A DNA stretch of 64,000 nucleotides. Source: Streptomyces actuosus (GTDB lineage Bacteria > Actinomycetota > Actinomycetes > Streptomycetales > Streptomycetaceae). The stretch lies in the NCBI RefSeq assembly GCF_016921115.1, contig NZ_JAFFZS010000005.1:124001-188000 (forward strand), read 5' to 3'. Position numbers and translations under genes: made by a program. A model generated the notes under the pieces. It worked only from the letters and a program-made list of their open reading frames with translations. It was not told the origin of the DNA and made no database searches. Below are positions 18,852 to 28,209 of the stretch, in pieces (the stretch's first letter is position 1; the number at the start of each line of letters is the position of its first letter).

Positions 18852-19124
18852 CGCCCTCCCCCGGAGCCCGCTCGCCCGGGAGCCGGTCCCCGGATCGCGT
18901 CCCGCCGCCCCGCTCCGCGGATCCACGCCCCCGGCGCACCGTCCCGTGCGGCCGTCCCGGTGACGCTCCGGCACCGGCGTGTCCATGTGCGGTGATCGGC
19001 CCGACCGGCACCGTTCGCACGGTGGAGCGGCAACCGTCACAGTGCGGTCACCGTGACACCCCGCCGGTTCCCCGGGGGCGGGCCTGTCTTTAGTCTGACT
19101 TTGTCAAGAGCATTGCGGGGCAAC

Positions 19125-20888
19125 GTGAATCAGATGCAGGGCCTGCTCCTCGCGGGCCGCTACCGGCTTGCCGACTCCATCGGCAGGGGTGGCATGGGCC
19201 GTGTGTGGCGCGCCCACGACGAGTTGCTGCACCGGGCGGTCGCGATCAAGGAGCTGACCGCAGCGCTCTACGTCTCCGAGAGCGAGCAGGCCGTCCTGCT
19301 GGCCCGCACCCGTGCCGAGGCGCGGGCCGCCGCACGCGTCAACCACTCCGCTGTCGTCACCGTGCACGACGTCCTCGAACACGACGGCCGGCCATGGATC
19401 GTGATGGAGCTGGTGGAGGGTCACTCCCTCGCCGACGCGGTCAAGGAACAGGGCCGCGTCGAGCCCGGGGAGGCCGCCCGGATCGGCCTGTGGGTGCTGC
19501 GCGCCCTGCGCGCCGCGCACACCGCCGGCGTCCTGCACCGCGACGTGAAGCCCGGCAACGTCCTGCTCGCCCACGACCGCCGCGTCCTGCTCACCGACTT
19601 CGGCATCGCCCAGATCGAGGGCGACACCACGATCACCCGCACCGGCGAGGTCGTCGGCTCCGTCGACTACCTCGCCCCCGAGCGCATCCGCGGCCAGGAC
19701 CCCGGCCCGGCGTCCGACCTGTGGGCGCTCGGCGCCACGCTGTACACGGCGGTGGAGGGCAGGTCGCCGTTCCGCCGCACCTCGCCGCTGTCGACCATGC
19801 AGGCGGTCGTCGAGGAGGAGGTCGACCCACCCCTCAACGCGGGACCGCTGACGCCCGTCATCAACGCCCTGCTCAGCAAGGACCCCGCGGCCCGGCCCGA
19901 CGCGGGCGAGACCGGGCAGATGCTCGCCGAGGCGGCGGAGGGACGTACGCCCGGCGCGGCCCAGGCGTATGTGCCGACCCAGTACGGCCGTCCCGGGCAC
20001 GACCTCGGATACGACACCGGATACGACACCGGATACGACACCGGGTACGACGCCCGGTCCGGGTACGGGCAGGACACGGCCGCACCGGTGAACCCGCCGA
20101 CGGGCCACACCCCCGTCGGCCCCGTCCCCGTCGGCCCCACGCCCGTCGGCCCCACGCCCGTCGGCCCCACGCCCGGCGGCCTCACCCCCGCGGGCCACTC
20201 GCCCGTCACCGGCCCCACCGCGTTCGGGCCCGCGGCGCCCCCGCCGCGCCGCCGCCGGCTGCGCACGGTCGCCGTCGTCGCCGCATTCGCCGCCGTCATC
20301 GGTGCGGGCACCGCGGTGGTCCTGCAGCAGTGGGACGTGGGCCGGCGCACCGCCGGCGGGTCCGGCGCCACGGCACCCCCCTCCGGAACACCGAGCCCGC
20401 CCGCCGGAGGCGCGGTCCCGGACGGCTGGGAGACGGTGAACGACCCCGTGGGCTTCAGCCTGTCCCTGCCCAAGGGGTGGCAGCGGCAGGTTTTCAGCCA
20501 GAAGGGCAACCTCACGCAGATCGACTACTCGCCCGACGGCGGCGAGCACTTCGTCCGTATCGCCGTCGACACCGACCCGGACTACGACGACCCGTACCGG
20601 CACCAGCTCTCCCTCGACCGGCAGTTGCACCGGCTCGTCGACTACAAGCAGCGGGAGCTGAGGGTCGTCACCTACCGCGACCGCCGGGCCTCCCTGTGGG
20701 AGTACACCTGGACCGCGCAGCCCAAGGACACCGACTTCCCCGGCCCGCGGCACGCCGTCGACGAGGTGTACCTCACCGACGACGGCACCGAGTACGCGCT
20801 CTACATGTCCTCGCCCGCCGAGGACTGGGACACCACCCAGGCGCAGTTCAAGGCGGTCCTGCGCAGCTGGCAGCCCAAGCCGTCCTAG
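19125..20888 (+). CDS. Transmembrane Ser/Thr protein kinase 3
   Basis: A 587-aa kinase with a complete active site: GRGGMGRVW, Lys42, HRDVKPGN (D140), DFG (D158) and APE in YLAPERIRG. The linker after the kinase domain carries two tandem amino-acid repeats, Tyr-Asp-Thr-Gly (about residues 293-308) and Val-Gly-Pro-Thr/Val-Pro (about 325-345). One membrane helix lies at about 381-402, followed by an outside domain that begins DGWETVNDPVGFSLSLPKGW and ends with WEYTW and LRSWQP. GTG 19125 is preferred (GGGG four bases before); ATG 19134 is possible. A TAGTCT element at 19091-19096 could be its -10 box. Confidence 0.92.
   Translation: MNQMQGLLLAGRYRLADSIGRGGMGRVWRAHDELLHRAVAIKELTAALYVSESEQAVLLARTRAEARAAARVNHSAVVTVHDVLEHDGRPWIVMELVEGHSLADAVKEQGRVEPGEAARIGLWVLRALRAAHTAGVLHRDVKPGNVLLAHDRRVLLTDFGIAQIEGDTTITRTGEVVGSVDYLAPERIRGQDPGPASDLWALGATLYTAVEGRSPFRRTSPLSTMQAVVEEEVDPPLNAGPLTPVINALLSKDPAARPDAGETGQMLAEAAEGRTPGAAQAYVPTQYGRPGHDLGYDTGYDTGYDTGYDARSGYGQDTAAPVNPPTGHTPVGPVPVGPTPVGPTPVGPTPGGLTPAGHSPVTGPTAFGPAAPPPRRRRLRTVAVVAAFAAVIGAGTAVVLQQWDVGRRTAGGSGATAPPSGTPSPPAGGAVPDGWETVNDPVGFSLSLPKGWQRQVFSQKGNLTQIDYSPDGGEHFVRIAVDTDPDYDDPYRHQLSLDRQLHRLVDYKQRELRVVTYRDRRASLWEYTWTAQPKDTDFPGPRHAVDEVYLTDDGTEYALYMSSPAEDWDTTQAQFKAVLRSWQPKPS
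20004..20045 (+). repeat. Short tandem repeat inside kinase 3
   Basis: The 12-base unit GGATACGACACC is repeated three times and once more in degenerate form, encoding Gly-Tyr-Asp-Thr in the cytoplasmic linker. A second repeat (CCCGTCGGCCCCACG, 15 bases, about 20120-20165) follows. Both are in frame. Confidence 0.75.
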
Positions 20889-21005
20889 CGCGGCCGAAGC
20901 CCTCCCGGCGCCGCCCGCGGCACCGGGCTCCGCAGGCGCCACAACCGGCCACGGACCCTGCGTCGTGGCCGGTCACCGCCCCGGAGGGCAGCCGTCCGGT
21001 GGTGC

Positions 21006-22634
21006 ATGATGGGGCGTATGGGGACCGAGGGGGAAGACGGCCGCGTGATCGCGGACCGCTACCGTCTGCGGGCACGGCTGGGCCGCGGTGGCATGGGTGT
21101 CGTATGGCGTGCCACCGACGAACTCCTGGGCCGGCAGGTGGCGGTCAAGGAGATCGCCCTCGACGAGGGGCTCGACGAGGCCCATGCGCGCCGGCAGCGC
21201 GACCGCACCCTGCGGGAGGCACGCGCGGTCGCGCAGCTGCGCCACCCGCACATCGTCGTCGTGCACGACGTCGTCGAGCAGGACCGACGCCCCTACATGG
21301 TCATGGAGTTGATCGACGGAGGCTCACTCGCCGACCGGGTCGCCCGGTGGGGGCCCGTCGACGCGGCCGAGGCCGCGCGGATCGGCGTCGCCCTGCTCGG
21401 CGCGCTGCGCGCGGCGCACACGGCAGGCGTGCTGCACCGGGACATCAAGCCCGCCAACGTGCTCGTCGAGGCCGGCACCGACCGCGTCGTCCTCACCGAC
21501 TTCGGCATCGCCCAGGTCGCGGGGGCCACCACACTCACCGAGACGGGCTCCTTCGTCGGCTCGCCCGAGTACACCGCCCCGGAGCGGATGGCGGGTGCCC
21601 GCACCGGGCCGGCCTCCGACCTGTGGTCCCTCGGCGCGCTGCTGTGCACGATCCTGAGCGGCGAGTCGCCGTTCCGGCGCGACTCGCTCGGCGGCATCCT
21701 GCACGCCGTCGTCTCCGACCAGATCCGTATTCCCGCGCAGGCCGAACCGATCCTGCCGGTCGTCCGCGGCCTGCTGGAACGCGACCCGGACCGGCGGATG
21801 GACGCCACCGAGGCCGAACGCCTGCTGCGCGCCTACCTCGACACGGGCCGCACACCCGCGCCGACCCCCACGCCCCGCCCGCCGACACCGGCCGACACGG
21901 AGCGACCCCCGGAGCGCAGTGCACCCACCACACGGGGCGTACTGATGGCTGCGCTGCTGGTCGCCGCGATGGCAGGCGCGGGTGTGTCGGCTGCGGCGCT
22001 GCTCATGCACGAGCGGGGCGGCGGGGACGGCACACCCGCCAGCTCGGCACCGGTCAGTCCCGCGCCGGCGGGCAGCGGCACCTCCGGTCCGTCCTCCACC
22101 GGCCCCGCGTCCACCGGCACGCCCTCCGGCACGCCCACCGCGTCCACCCCAGCGCCCCGCGGCGCGTCCGGTGTCTCCGGGAGCCGCGCCACCGCGCCCT
22201 CCGGCTACCGCCTGGCCGAGGACCCGGCCGGGTTCCGCCTGGCCGTACCGGACGGCTTCCTCCGGCGGCCCGAGGGCGAGCGCGTGTTCTACCTGTCGCC
22301 GGGCGGGACGTTCCGCCTCGGCATCAAACCCGGTGCCCCGGCACCGGGCGGCCCGTCGGCGGTGCTGCGCCGCGCGGACGCCGCCGGGCCGGACACCAAC
22401 CCCGGCTACCGCGACGCGCGGGTCGTCGAGACCACCCACCGCGGACGGCCCGCCGCCCTCTGGGAGTTCACCTGGAACGGCTTCAGCACGGCGGAGGGCC
22501 CCCGGCACACCTTCGACCTGTGCTGGGAGGAGAACGGCCGGATGTACGACGTGTGGGTGTCGGCACCGGTCGGGAACGCGCACCAGGCGCGGGAGTACTT
22601 CGACGTGGCGGTCGACACCTTCGCCGCCCCCTGA
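21006..22634 (+). CDS. Transmembrane Ser/Thr protein kinase 4
   Basis: A 542-aa kinase with all catalytic residues: GRGGMGVVW, Lys48, HRDIKPAN (D146), DFG (D165), APE. A short Pro/Thr-rich linker precedes a membrane helix at about 311-334, then an outside Ser/Thr/Gly-rich spacer and a domain beginning GYRLAEDPAGFRLAVPDGF. It is the most compact of the five membrane kinases. The start could equally be ATG 21018 (four codons shorter); the upstream GGAGGG is too far from either to decide. The gene lies 117 bases after kinase 3 and in the same direction. In S. coelicolor one kinase of this cluster (PkaI) was tied to the spore-wall machinery; I cannot say which of these is its orthologue. Confidence 0.92.
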   Translation: MMGRMGTEGEDGRVIADRYRLRARLGRGGMGVVWRATDELLGRQVAVKEIALDEGLDEAHARRQRDRTLREARAVAQLRHPHIVVVHDVVEQDRRPYMVMELIDGGSLADRVARWGPVDAAEAARIGVALLGALRAAHTAGVLHRDIKPANVLVEAGTDRVVLTDFGIAQVAGATTLTETGSFVGSPEYTAPERMAGARTGPASDLWSLGALLCTILSGESPFRRDSLGGILHAVVSDQIRIPAQAEPILPVVRGLLERDPDRRMDATEAERLLRAYLDTGRTPAPTPTPRPPTPADTERPPERSAPTTRGVLMAALLVAAMAGAGVSAAALLMHERGGGDGTPASSAPVSPAPAGSGTSGPSSTGPASTGTPSGTPTASTPAPRGASGVSGSRATAPSGYRLAEDPAGFRLAVPDGFLRRPEGERVFYLSPGGTFRLGIKPGAPAPGGPSAVLRRADAAGPDTNPGYRDARVVETTHRGRPAALWEFTWNGFSTAEGPRHTFDLCWEENGRMYDVWVSAPVGNAHQAREYFDVAVDTFAAP

Positions 22635-22733
22635 ACCGGCGGTGCGGCACCCCCGGGCCTGCGCGTCACGGGTGTGTGACCGGTTCGCCCACCGGCTGGA
22701 TCCGCGTGCTGTACGCGCGATATGCATGGACAC

Positions 22734-24530
22734 ATGAGTAACCACGGGGGCGACGGTGGCCAGGGGGCCGACGAGACGACCAGCTTCATGCTCCAGCCAC
22801 CGAGACCGCCCGCCGCGGTGCCCGCACAGAACGCACCCCGGCACCCCGGCGAGCCCGCCTCCCACGCCGACACCGCTCCCGCGCACCGACGCGGCGAGCC
22901 CGCCGCGCACCCCGGCGGCGTTCCCGCGCACCCTCCCGTGGACGTTCCCGCCCACCCGGCTCCCGGCGACGCCACCCCGGCTGCCGGATCCGCCCACCCC
23001 GCGCCCCGCGCGGCGCACCGGCCCGGCGAGGCGCCCGGCGCGGAGCGGTCGGTCGCCGGCCGCTACCGACTGCTCGGCCGACTCGGGCACGGCGGGATGG
23101 GCACCGTCTGGCGGGCTCTGGACGAGACGGTGGACCGCGAGGTCGCCGTCAAGGAGCCCCGCGTCCCGGACCACCTCTCCGAGCAGGAACGCGCCACGGC
23201 CTTCGAGCGCATGCGGCGCGAGGCGCGCGCGGCGGCCCGGCTCGACCATCCCGCGGTGGTGAACGTGCACGACGTGGCGGTGGTCGACGGCCGGCCGTGG
23301 ATCGTGATGGAGCTGGTCCGGGGGCGTTCCCTCGGCGACGCCCTCCAGGAGGGCACCCTGGGCGCTCGCGAGGCCGCCCGGATCGGTCTGGAGGTCCTCG
23401 GCGCGCTGGAGGCCGCGCACGCGGCCGGCATCCTGCACCGGGACGTGAAACCGGACAACGTGCTGCTCGGCCGGTACGACCGCGTCGTCCTCACCGACTT
23501 CGGCATCGCCCACATCGAGGGCGAGACCAGCCTGACGGACACGGGAGGCTTCGTCGGGTCACCCGAGTACATCGCCCCGGAACGGGTGCTGGGCCAGCGC
23601 CCGGGGCCGGCCTGCGACCTGTGGTCACTGGGCGTGGTGCTGTACGCGGCGACGGAGGGCGTCTCCCCGTTCCGCCGCAGCAACACCCCGGCCACCCTCC
23701 AGTCCGTCCTCAACGCCGCGCCCGCCCCGCCCGCCTCCGCGCAGGGGCCGCTCGCCGACGCCATCAACGGCCTCCTCCAGAAGGATCCCGCCCGCCGCCC
23801 CACCGCCGCCCAGGTCCGCGCCCTGCTGGAGGCCGCTGCCGACCCGCCGGCGCCCGCTCCGCCGGAACCGCCCGTGCGGACTGCGCCGGACGTCCCGCCG
23901 CGGCGCACGGCCCGGCCGGGCCGCAGGACGTGGATCGGGCTGGCCGCGGCCGTGGTGGCCGCGGCCGTCGCCGCGTACCTGGTGCTCGCCGACCCGTTCG
24001 CCGGTCCGCTGCCCGACGGCTGGAGCACGCGTCACGAGAAGACCCTCGCCGCGACCCTCGCGGTCCCCGGCGGCTACGAGCGTTCCGTCCCCGACCCGAA
24101 GCGGGACGAGCGGCACTGGGTCGGGTACGCCGACGTGAGCGGCGCCGTCTGGTTGGACCTCGCCCTGGAGAAGAGGTCCGAGGACACCTCCGGTGACATC
24201 GCCGCGTCCGCGACGGCCGAGATGTACGAGGACCAGGCCGAGTTCGAGGAGCGCGGCGCCTACGACTACGACATGCCGAAGGCCCCGAGGACGATCGTCG
24301 ACAAGGACAGGACCTTCCACGGCGAGGAGGCCGCCGCGATGACGGTCTCCTTCACCACCGACGACAGGGAGCACCCGCGCCCCCGGGAGATGCAGATCCT
24401 CTACTACCGGACGGGCCGGGGGGACCTGTACAAGCTCACCGTCAGCTATCCGGGCAAGGGCGACTTCGCACAGCGGGGCCGCGAGGTGGCGCGGACGGCG
24501 TTCGCGAACCTGGACGTGGACCGGCTCTGA
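22734..24530 (+). CDS. Transmembrane Ser/Thr protein kinase 5 with N-terminal extension
   Basis: A 598-aa kinase. It differs from the others in a 105-residue Pro/His/Ala-rich N-terminal extension before the kinase domain. Near the start it contains ADETTSFML, which recalls the E-T-T-S phosphorylation motif of GarA/OdhI-type kinase substrates. The kinase domain is intact (GHGGMGTVW, Lys140, D237 in HRDVKPDN, D255 in DFG, APE). A membrane helix at about 398-418 is followed directly by the outside domain (LPDGWSTRHEKTLAATLAVP), without the long spacer seen in kinases 1-4. The start is ambiguous between ATG 22722 and 22734; no strong ribosome binding site precedes either. Confidence 0.9.
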   Translation: MSNHGGDGGQGADETTSFMLQPPRPPAAVPAQNAPRHPGEPASHADTAPAHRRGEPAAHPGGVPAHPPVDVPAHPAPGDATPAAGSAHPAPRAAHRPGEAPGAERSVAGRYRLLGRLGHGGMGTVWRALDETVDREVAVKEPRVPDHLSEQERATAFERMRREARAAARLDHPAVVNVHDVAVVDGRPWIVMELVRGRSLGDALQEGTLGAREAARIGLEVLGALEAAHAAGILHRDVKPDNVLLGRYDRVVLTDFGIAHIEGETSLTDTGGFVGSPEYIAPERVLGQRPGPACDLWSLGVVLYAATEGVSPFRRSNTPATLQSVLNAAPAPPASAQGPLADAINGLLQKDPARRPTAAQVRALLEAAADPPAPAPPEPPVRTAPDVPPRRTARPGRRTWIGLAAAVVAAAVAAYLVLADPFAGPLPDGWSTRHEKTLAATLAVPGGYERSVPDPKRDERHWVGYADVSGAVWLDLALEKRSEDTSGDIAASATAEMYEDQAEFEERGAYDYDMPKAPRTIVDKDRTFHGEEAAAMTVSFTTDDREHPRPREMQILYYRTGRGDLYKLTVSYPGKGDFAQRGREVARTAFANLDVDRL

Positions 24531-25107
24531 GACCGCCCGGCGGCAGGGACCCCCGCGCCCGGCGCACGTGCTCCTGACACGCCTGCTCCCGGCGGGCACC
24601 CGCACCGACGGGCATTGCACCGGGCGGGAACCCGTGCCGGGGCGCGGCTCGCGCCCGGGCGGCACCCGTGCCCGCGGGCGCCCGGCCGCGGACCGGACGT
24701 CGGCGCGACGGCTCCGTCCGACTCCAGGCCGAGGGCGGGCGCCGCCGTCCCGCGAACCGCCGTCCCGGCCGCCCGCACCCCGCCGCCCGCGGACGCCCGT
24801 CCCGGTGGGCGCCGGTGCCGGTGGGCCGCGCGGCGCCCAGGCCCGGAGCCCGCTACCGGGGCGCAACACGCCGCCGGCGGCGGGCCGCCACGTCGGACAC
24901 GCCACCCCCCGGACGGCCGGTCGGTGACTGCTTCTCGGCGCAGTGCCGGAACGGGCCGCGGCACAGGGGCAGTCGGCTGTTCCGTCCCCCTCCGAAAGTC
25001 GGGCGCGGGCGGAGCCGCGGTGTACCGGGTGCGGCCTGTCGGCCGTCCCGGAACGGGCGTTGCGGCACGCGTCGACAAGGGCCCGTCCGGCGCGATAGGC
25101 ATGGTGC
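24531..25107. other. 577-base gap between kinases 5 and 6
   Basis: Very GC-rich. Long open frames exist on both strands but are Arg/Pro/Gly-dominated and lack ribosome binding sites. I see no gene and no clear hairpin. The gap may separate the kinase 6 transcription unit from the rest. Confidence 0.5.
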
Positions 25108-26331
25108 ATGAGCGACGGCGGCGGCGTGAGCGACGGCGGCGGAAGCGGCGCCTCCGGTCGACTGGTGGGCGGACGCTACCGGCTGCTGGAACGGATCGGC
25201 GGCAGCCCGGACGGCTCCGGCTCCGTGTGGCGGGCGCTGGACGAGCACACGGAACGCGAAGTCGCCGTGCGGCAGCCGTGGCCGGCCGTCCGTCCGGGGG
25301 ACGACGGCTACCGGCGCGCCGCCCACCGCCTGCTGCACGAGGCGCGCGCGGCGGCCCGAGTCGACCATCCCTCGGCGGTCTTCGTGCACGACGTCGTCGC
25401 CGGCGAGGACGGCGGGCCGCCGTGGCAGGTCATGGAACTGGTGCCGGGCGAGTCCCTGCGCCGCCGGATCGCCCGCGCACCCCTCGACCCCGTCGAGGCC
25501 GCCCGTCTCGGTCTGGCCGTCCTGGGCGCCCTGCGCGCCGCGCACGCGGTCGGCATCGTGCACCGCGACGTGCGCCCCGCCAACGTGCTGCTCGACCCGG
25601 CCGGCCGGGTGGTCCTGGCCGGTTTCGGCATCGAGGCACCGGTGGGCGGCGGCGCGTTCCAGGCACCGGAGCGCCGCGCGGGCCGGCGCGGCGGCCCGGC
25701 GTCCGACCTGTGGTCGCTGGGGGCGCTGCTCCGGGAGGCCGTGGGGGAGGAGACAGGCGCGCTCGGCGTGCTCGTGGGACGACTGCTGGCACCGGAGCCG
25801 GAGACGCGGCCCGGCGCGGCGGAGACGGCCGCGGCGCTGGAGGCGGTGGCAGCGGGACGGCCGGCGGCCGTCGCGGACCTCGGCGCCGGGGAACCGGCGG
25901 CCGTCGACCCGGTCCCGGCGGGTGAGCCCGCACCGGCGGCCGCCGCGCGGGAGACGGCCCGGTCGACCACCGTGTTCGCGGCGCCGCGGACGGGCCGGTC
26001 GGCGTTTTCGCGCGGGACGCCGGAGCCGGACGGGTCGATCACGGCGAGTGCACCGGCCGAGGCGGCCCGGTCGGCCGCCGCCCCGGCAGCGCCGGACGGT
26101 GCCGGGGCGGCCCGCGCGCCCGCGGCGCCGCACGCGGCCCGGCCGGTCGAGGTGGCCGAATCGGCCGCGGAGGGCGGGCCGGTCAGCCCGGGCGAGCCGT
26201 CGGAGACGGTCCGGCCGGCCGCGAGCGCGAGCCACCCGTCCTCGGGGCCGACGGGCCCGGAATCCGGTGAGAAGCGCCGACTCGCCCCGATGACGGCCCT
26301 TCGGGCCGCCCTGGGGTGGGCGAAAGGATAG
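25108..26331 (+). CDS. Cytoplasmic degenerate kinase (kinase 6, probable pseudokinase)
   Basis: A 407-aa protein with a kinase-like domain at about 20-265. The invariant Lys is Arg55 (VAVRQP), the catalytic loop reads HRDVRPAN (D154 kept, the following Lys replaced by Arg156), and the DFG Asp is Gly172 (VLAGFGIE). The activation segment is shortened to about 8 residues before APE. The glycine loop is expanded (GGSPDGSGSVW). Loss of the metal-binding Asp and the ATP-anchoring Lys makes catalysis unlikely. The C-terminal 140 residues are Ala/Glu/Pro-rich, with no membrane helix and no outside domain, so this member is soluble. ATG start; no strong ribosome binding site. Confidence 0.85.
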   Translation: MSDGGGVSDGGGSGASGRLVGGRYRLLERIGGSPDGSGSVWRALDEHTEREVAVRQPWPAVRPGDDGYRRAAHRLLHEARAAARVDHPSAVFVHDVVAGEDGGPPWQVMELVPGESLRRRIARAPLDPVEAARLGLAVLGALRAAHAVGIVHRDVRPANVLLDPAGRVVLAGFGIEAPVGGGAFQAPERRAGRRGGPASDLWSLGALLREAVGEETGALGVLVGRLLAPEPETRPGAAETAAALEAVAAGRPAAVADLGAGEPAAVDPVPAGEPAPAAAARETARSTTVFAAPRTGRSAFSRGTPEPDGSITASAPAEAARSAAAPAAPDGAGAARAPAAPHAARPVEVAESAAEGGPVSPGEPSETVRPAASASHPSSGPTGPESGEKRRLAPMTALRAALGWAKG

Positions 26332-26479
26332 GTGAGGATCGAACCATGCGTGATCGCGGTCGAACAACGGCCTGATCAGCGTATTTGCTGCCAGTGCCTG
26401 CTGGCGCGATGTGAGTACTCGGTGAATCCCCGTTACCGGCGGGTACACAAAGCTCTCGGTCGGGCATACCCTGCCGCTC

Positions 26480-28117
26480 ATGACGGACTCGCAGGCCCCG
26501 GAGAAGACCGGCCTCGGTGTTGCCGAGACGACCGGCACCAACCCTCTCGCCCCCTCCCCGGCGGGCGCCCGCACCGCTGCCGGCGTGGTGACCCCCGAGC
26601 TGGTCGCCCAGCTCACCAAGGGCGTCGCCGGCTCCGGCCGGACCGCCAACCACACCCCGTTCACCGGCGAGAAGCTCGCCGACCTGCCCGAGTCCACCCC
26701 TGAGGACGTGGCCCGGGCCTTCGAGGCCGCACGCGCCGCGCAGGCCCTGTGGGCGCGGACACCGGTGCGGCAGCGCGCCGCCGTGCTCCTGCGCTTCCAC
26801 GACCTGGTGCTCGAACGGCAGGCCGAGATCCTGGACCTGATCCAGCTGGAGACCGGCAAGGCACGCCTGCACGCGCACGAGGAGGTCCAGGCCGTCGCCG
26901 TCGCGGCCCGCCACTACGGCCGCCGGACCCCCGCCTACCTGAGGCCGAAGCGGCACACCGGTGCCGTACCGGCGCTGACGAAGGTCACCGAGCTGCGCCA
27001 TCCGCGCGGCGTCGTCGGCCAGATCGCTCCGTGGAACTACCCACTGGAGCTGTCGGTGGGCGACGCGCTCCCCGCGTTCGCCGCGGGCAACGCGGTCGTG
27101 ATGAAGCCCGACACCGAGACCTGCCTGACCGCGCTGTGGGCACGCGACCTGCTGATCGAGGCGGGGCTGCCGGCCGCGGTCTTCCAGGTCGTCATCGGCG
27201 ACGGACCCGTCGTCGGCCCCGAGGTCGTCCGGCACGCCGACTATGTCTCCTTCACCGGTTCCACCCGCACCGGCCGCGAGGTCGCCGAGCGCGCCGCCGC
27301 CCGCCTGGTCGGCGTCTCCCTCGAACTCGGCGGCAAGAACGCCATGCTGGTGCTGGAGGACGCGGACGCCGACAAGGCCGCCGCGGGCGCGGTGCGCGCC
27401 TGCTTCTCCTCCGCCGGGCAGCTGTGCATCTCCATCGAGCGGCTGTACGTCCACGAGTCCGTCGCGGACGCCTTCCTCGACCGCTTCGCCGCCCGCACGC
27501 GGGCCATGCGGCTCGGCACCTCCCTCGCCTACGGCGCCGACATGGGGTCGCTGGTGGGCGAGCGCCAGCTGGAGACGGTGAAGCGGCATGTGGAGGAGGC
27601 CGTGGCCAAGGGTGCCACGGTCGTCGCCGGCGGGGTGGCCCGTCCGGACATCGGTCCGTACTTCTTCGAGCCGACGATCCTCGACGGCGTCACCGAGCCG
27701 ATGTCGGTGTGCACCGAGGAGACCTTCGGACCGGTCGTGTCGGTCTACCGCTTCACGACGGAGGAGGAGGCGATCACCCGGGCCAACGCGACGCCGTACG
27801 GCCTGAACGCCTCGGTCTGGACGAAGGACGCCCGGCGCGGCCGGGAGGTCGCGGCCCGTCTGCGCACCGGAACGGTCAACATCAACGAGGGCTACGCCTC
27901 CGCCTACGGCAGCGCCCAGTCCCCCATGGGCGGCATGAAGGACTCCGGCCTCGGCCGCCGGCACGGCTCCGAGGGCATCCTCAAGTACACGGAGGCCCAG
28001 ACGGTGGCGCACCAGCGGCTGCTGCCGATGGCGCCGTCCCTCGGGATGGACGACGAGAGGTACGCGGCGTTCATGAGCCGGAGCCTGCGTCTGATGAAGG
28101 CGTTCCGGTTCCGCTAG
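26480..28117 (+). CDS. Succinate-semialdehyde dehydrogenase, NAD(P)+
   Basis: A 545-aa aldehyde dehydrogenase. Motifs are FTGSTRTGREVAERA (cofactor strand), the general base Glu282 in VSLELGGKN and the nucleophile Cys316 in SSAGQLCIS. It is annotated in related Streptomyces as succinic semialdehyde dehydrogenase, converting succinic semialdehyde to succinate (GABA shunt); the exact substrate cannot be read from the motifs. An N-terminal extension of about 50 residues precedes the catalytic fold. The ATG at 26480 is the first good start after the upstream stop. A GMC oxidoreductase follows after 92 bases and could be co-transcribed. Confidence 0.9.
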   Translation: MTDSQAPEKTGLGVAETTGTNPLAPSPAGARTAAGVVTPELVAQLTKGVAGSGRTANHTPFTGEKLADLPESTPEDVARAFEAARAAQALWARTPVRQRAAVLLRFHDLVLERQAEILDLIQLETGKARLHAHEEVQAVAVAARHYGRRTPAYLRPKRHTGAVPALTKVTELRHPRGVVGQIAPWNYPLELSVGDALPAFAAGNAVVMKPDTETCLTALWARDLLIEAGLPAAVFQVVIGDGPVVGPEVVRHADYVSFTGSTRTGREVAERAAARLVGVSLELGGKNAMLVLEDADADKAAAGAVRACFSSAGQLCISIERLYVHESVADAFLDRFAARTRAMRLGTSLAYGADMGSLVGERQLETVKRHVEEAVAKGATVVAGGVARPDIGPYFFEPTILDGVTEPMSVCTEETFGPVVSVYRFTTEEEAITRANATPYGLNASVWTKDARRGREVAARLRTGTVNINEGYASAYGSAQSPMGGMKDSGLGRRHGSEGILKYTEAQTVAHQRLLPMAPSLGMDDERYAAFMSRSLRLMKAFRFR

Positions 28118-28209
28118 TGCTGCGACCGGCGCGGTTCGCCGGCGCCGCGAGCCGGTGAACCTTCCCGTTCCCGGCACCGACCCCCACCCGTTCCCGACGA
28201 GGAGAGCAC

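Noticed and set aside
24446..25102. Minus-strand frame in the gap between kinases 5 and 6
   Set aside because: Arg/Pro/Gly-dominated, no ribosome binding site, no domain. Treated as noise.
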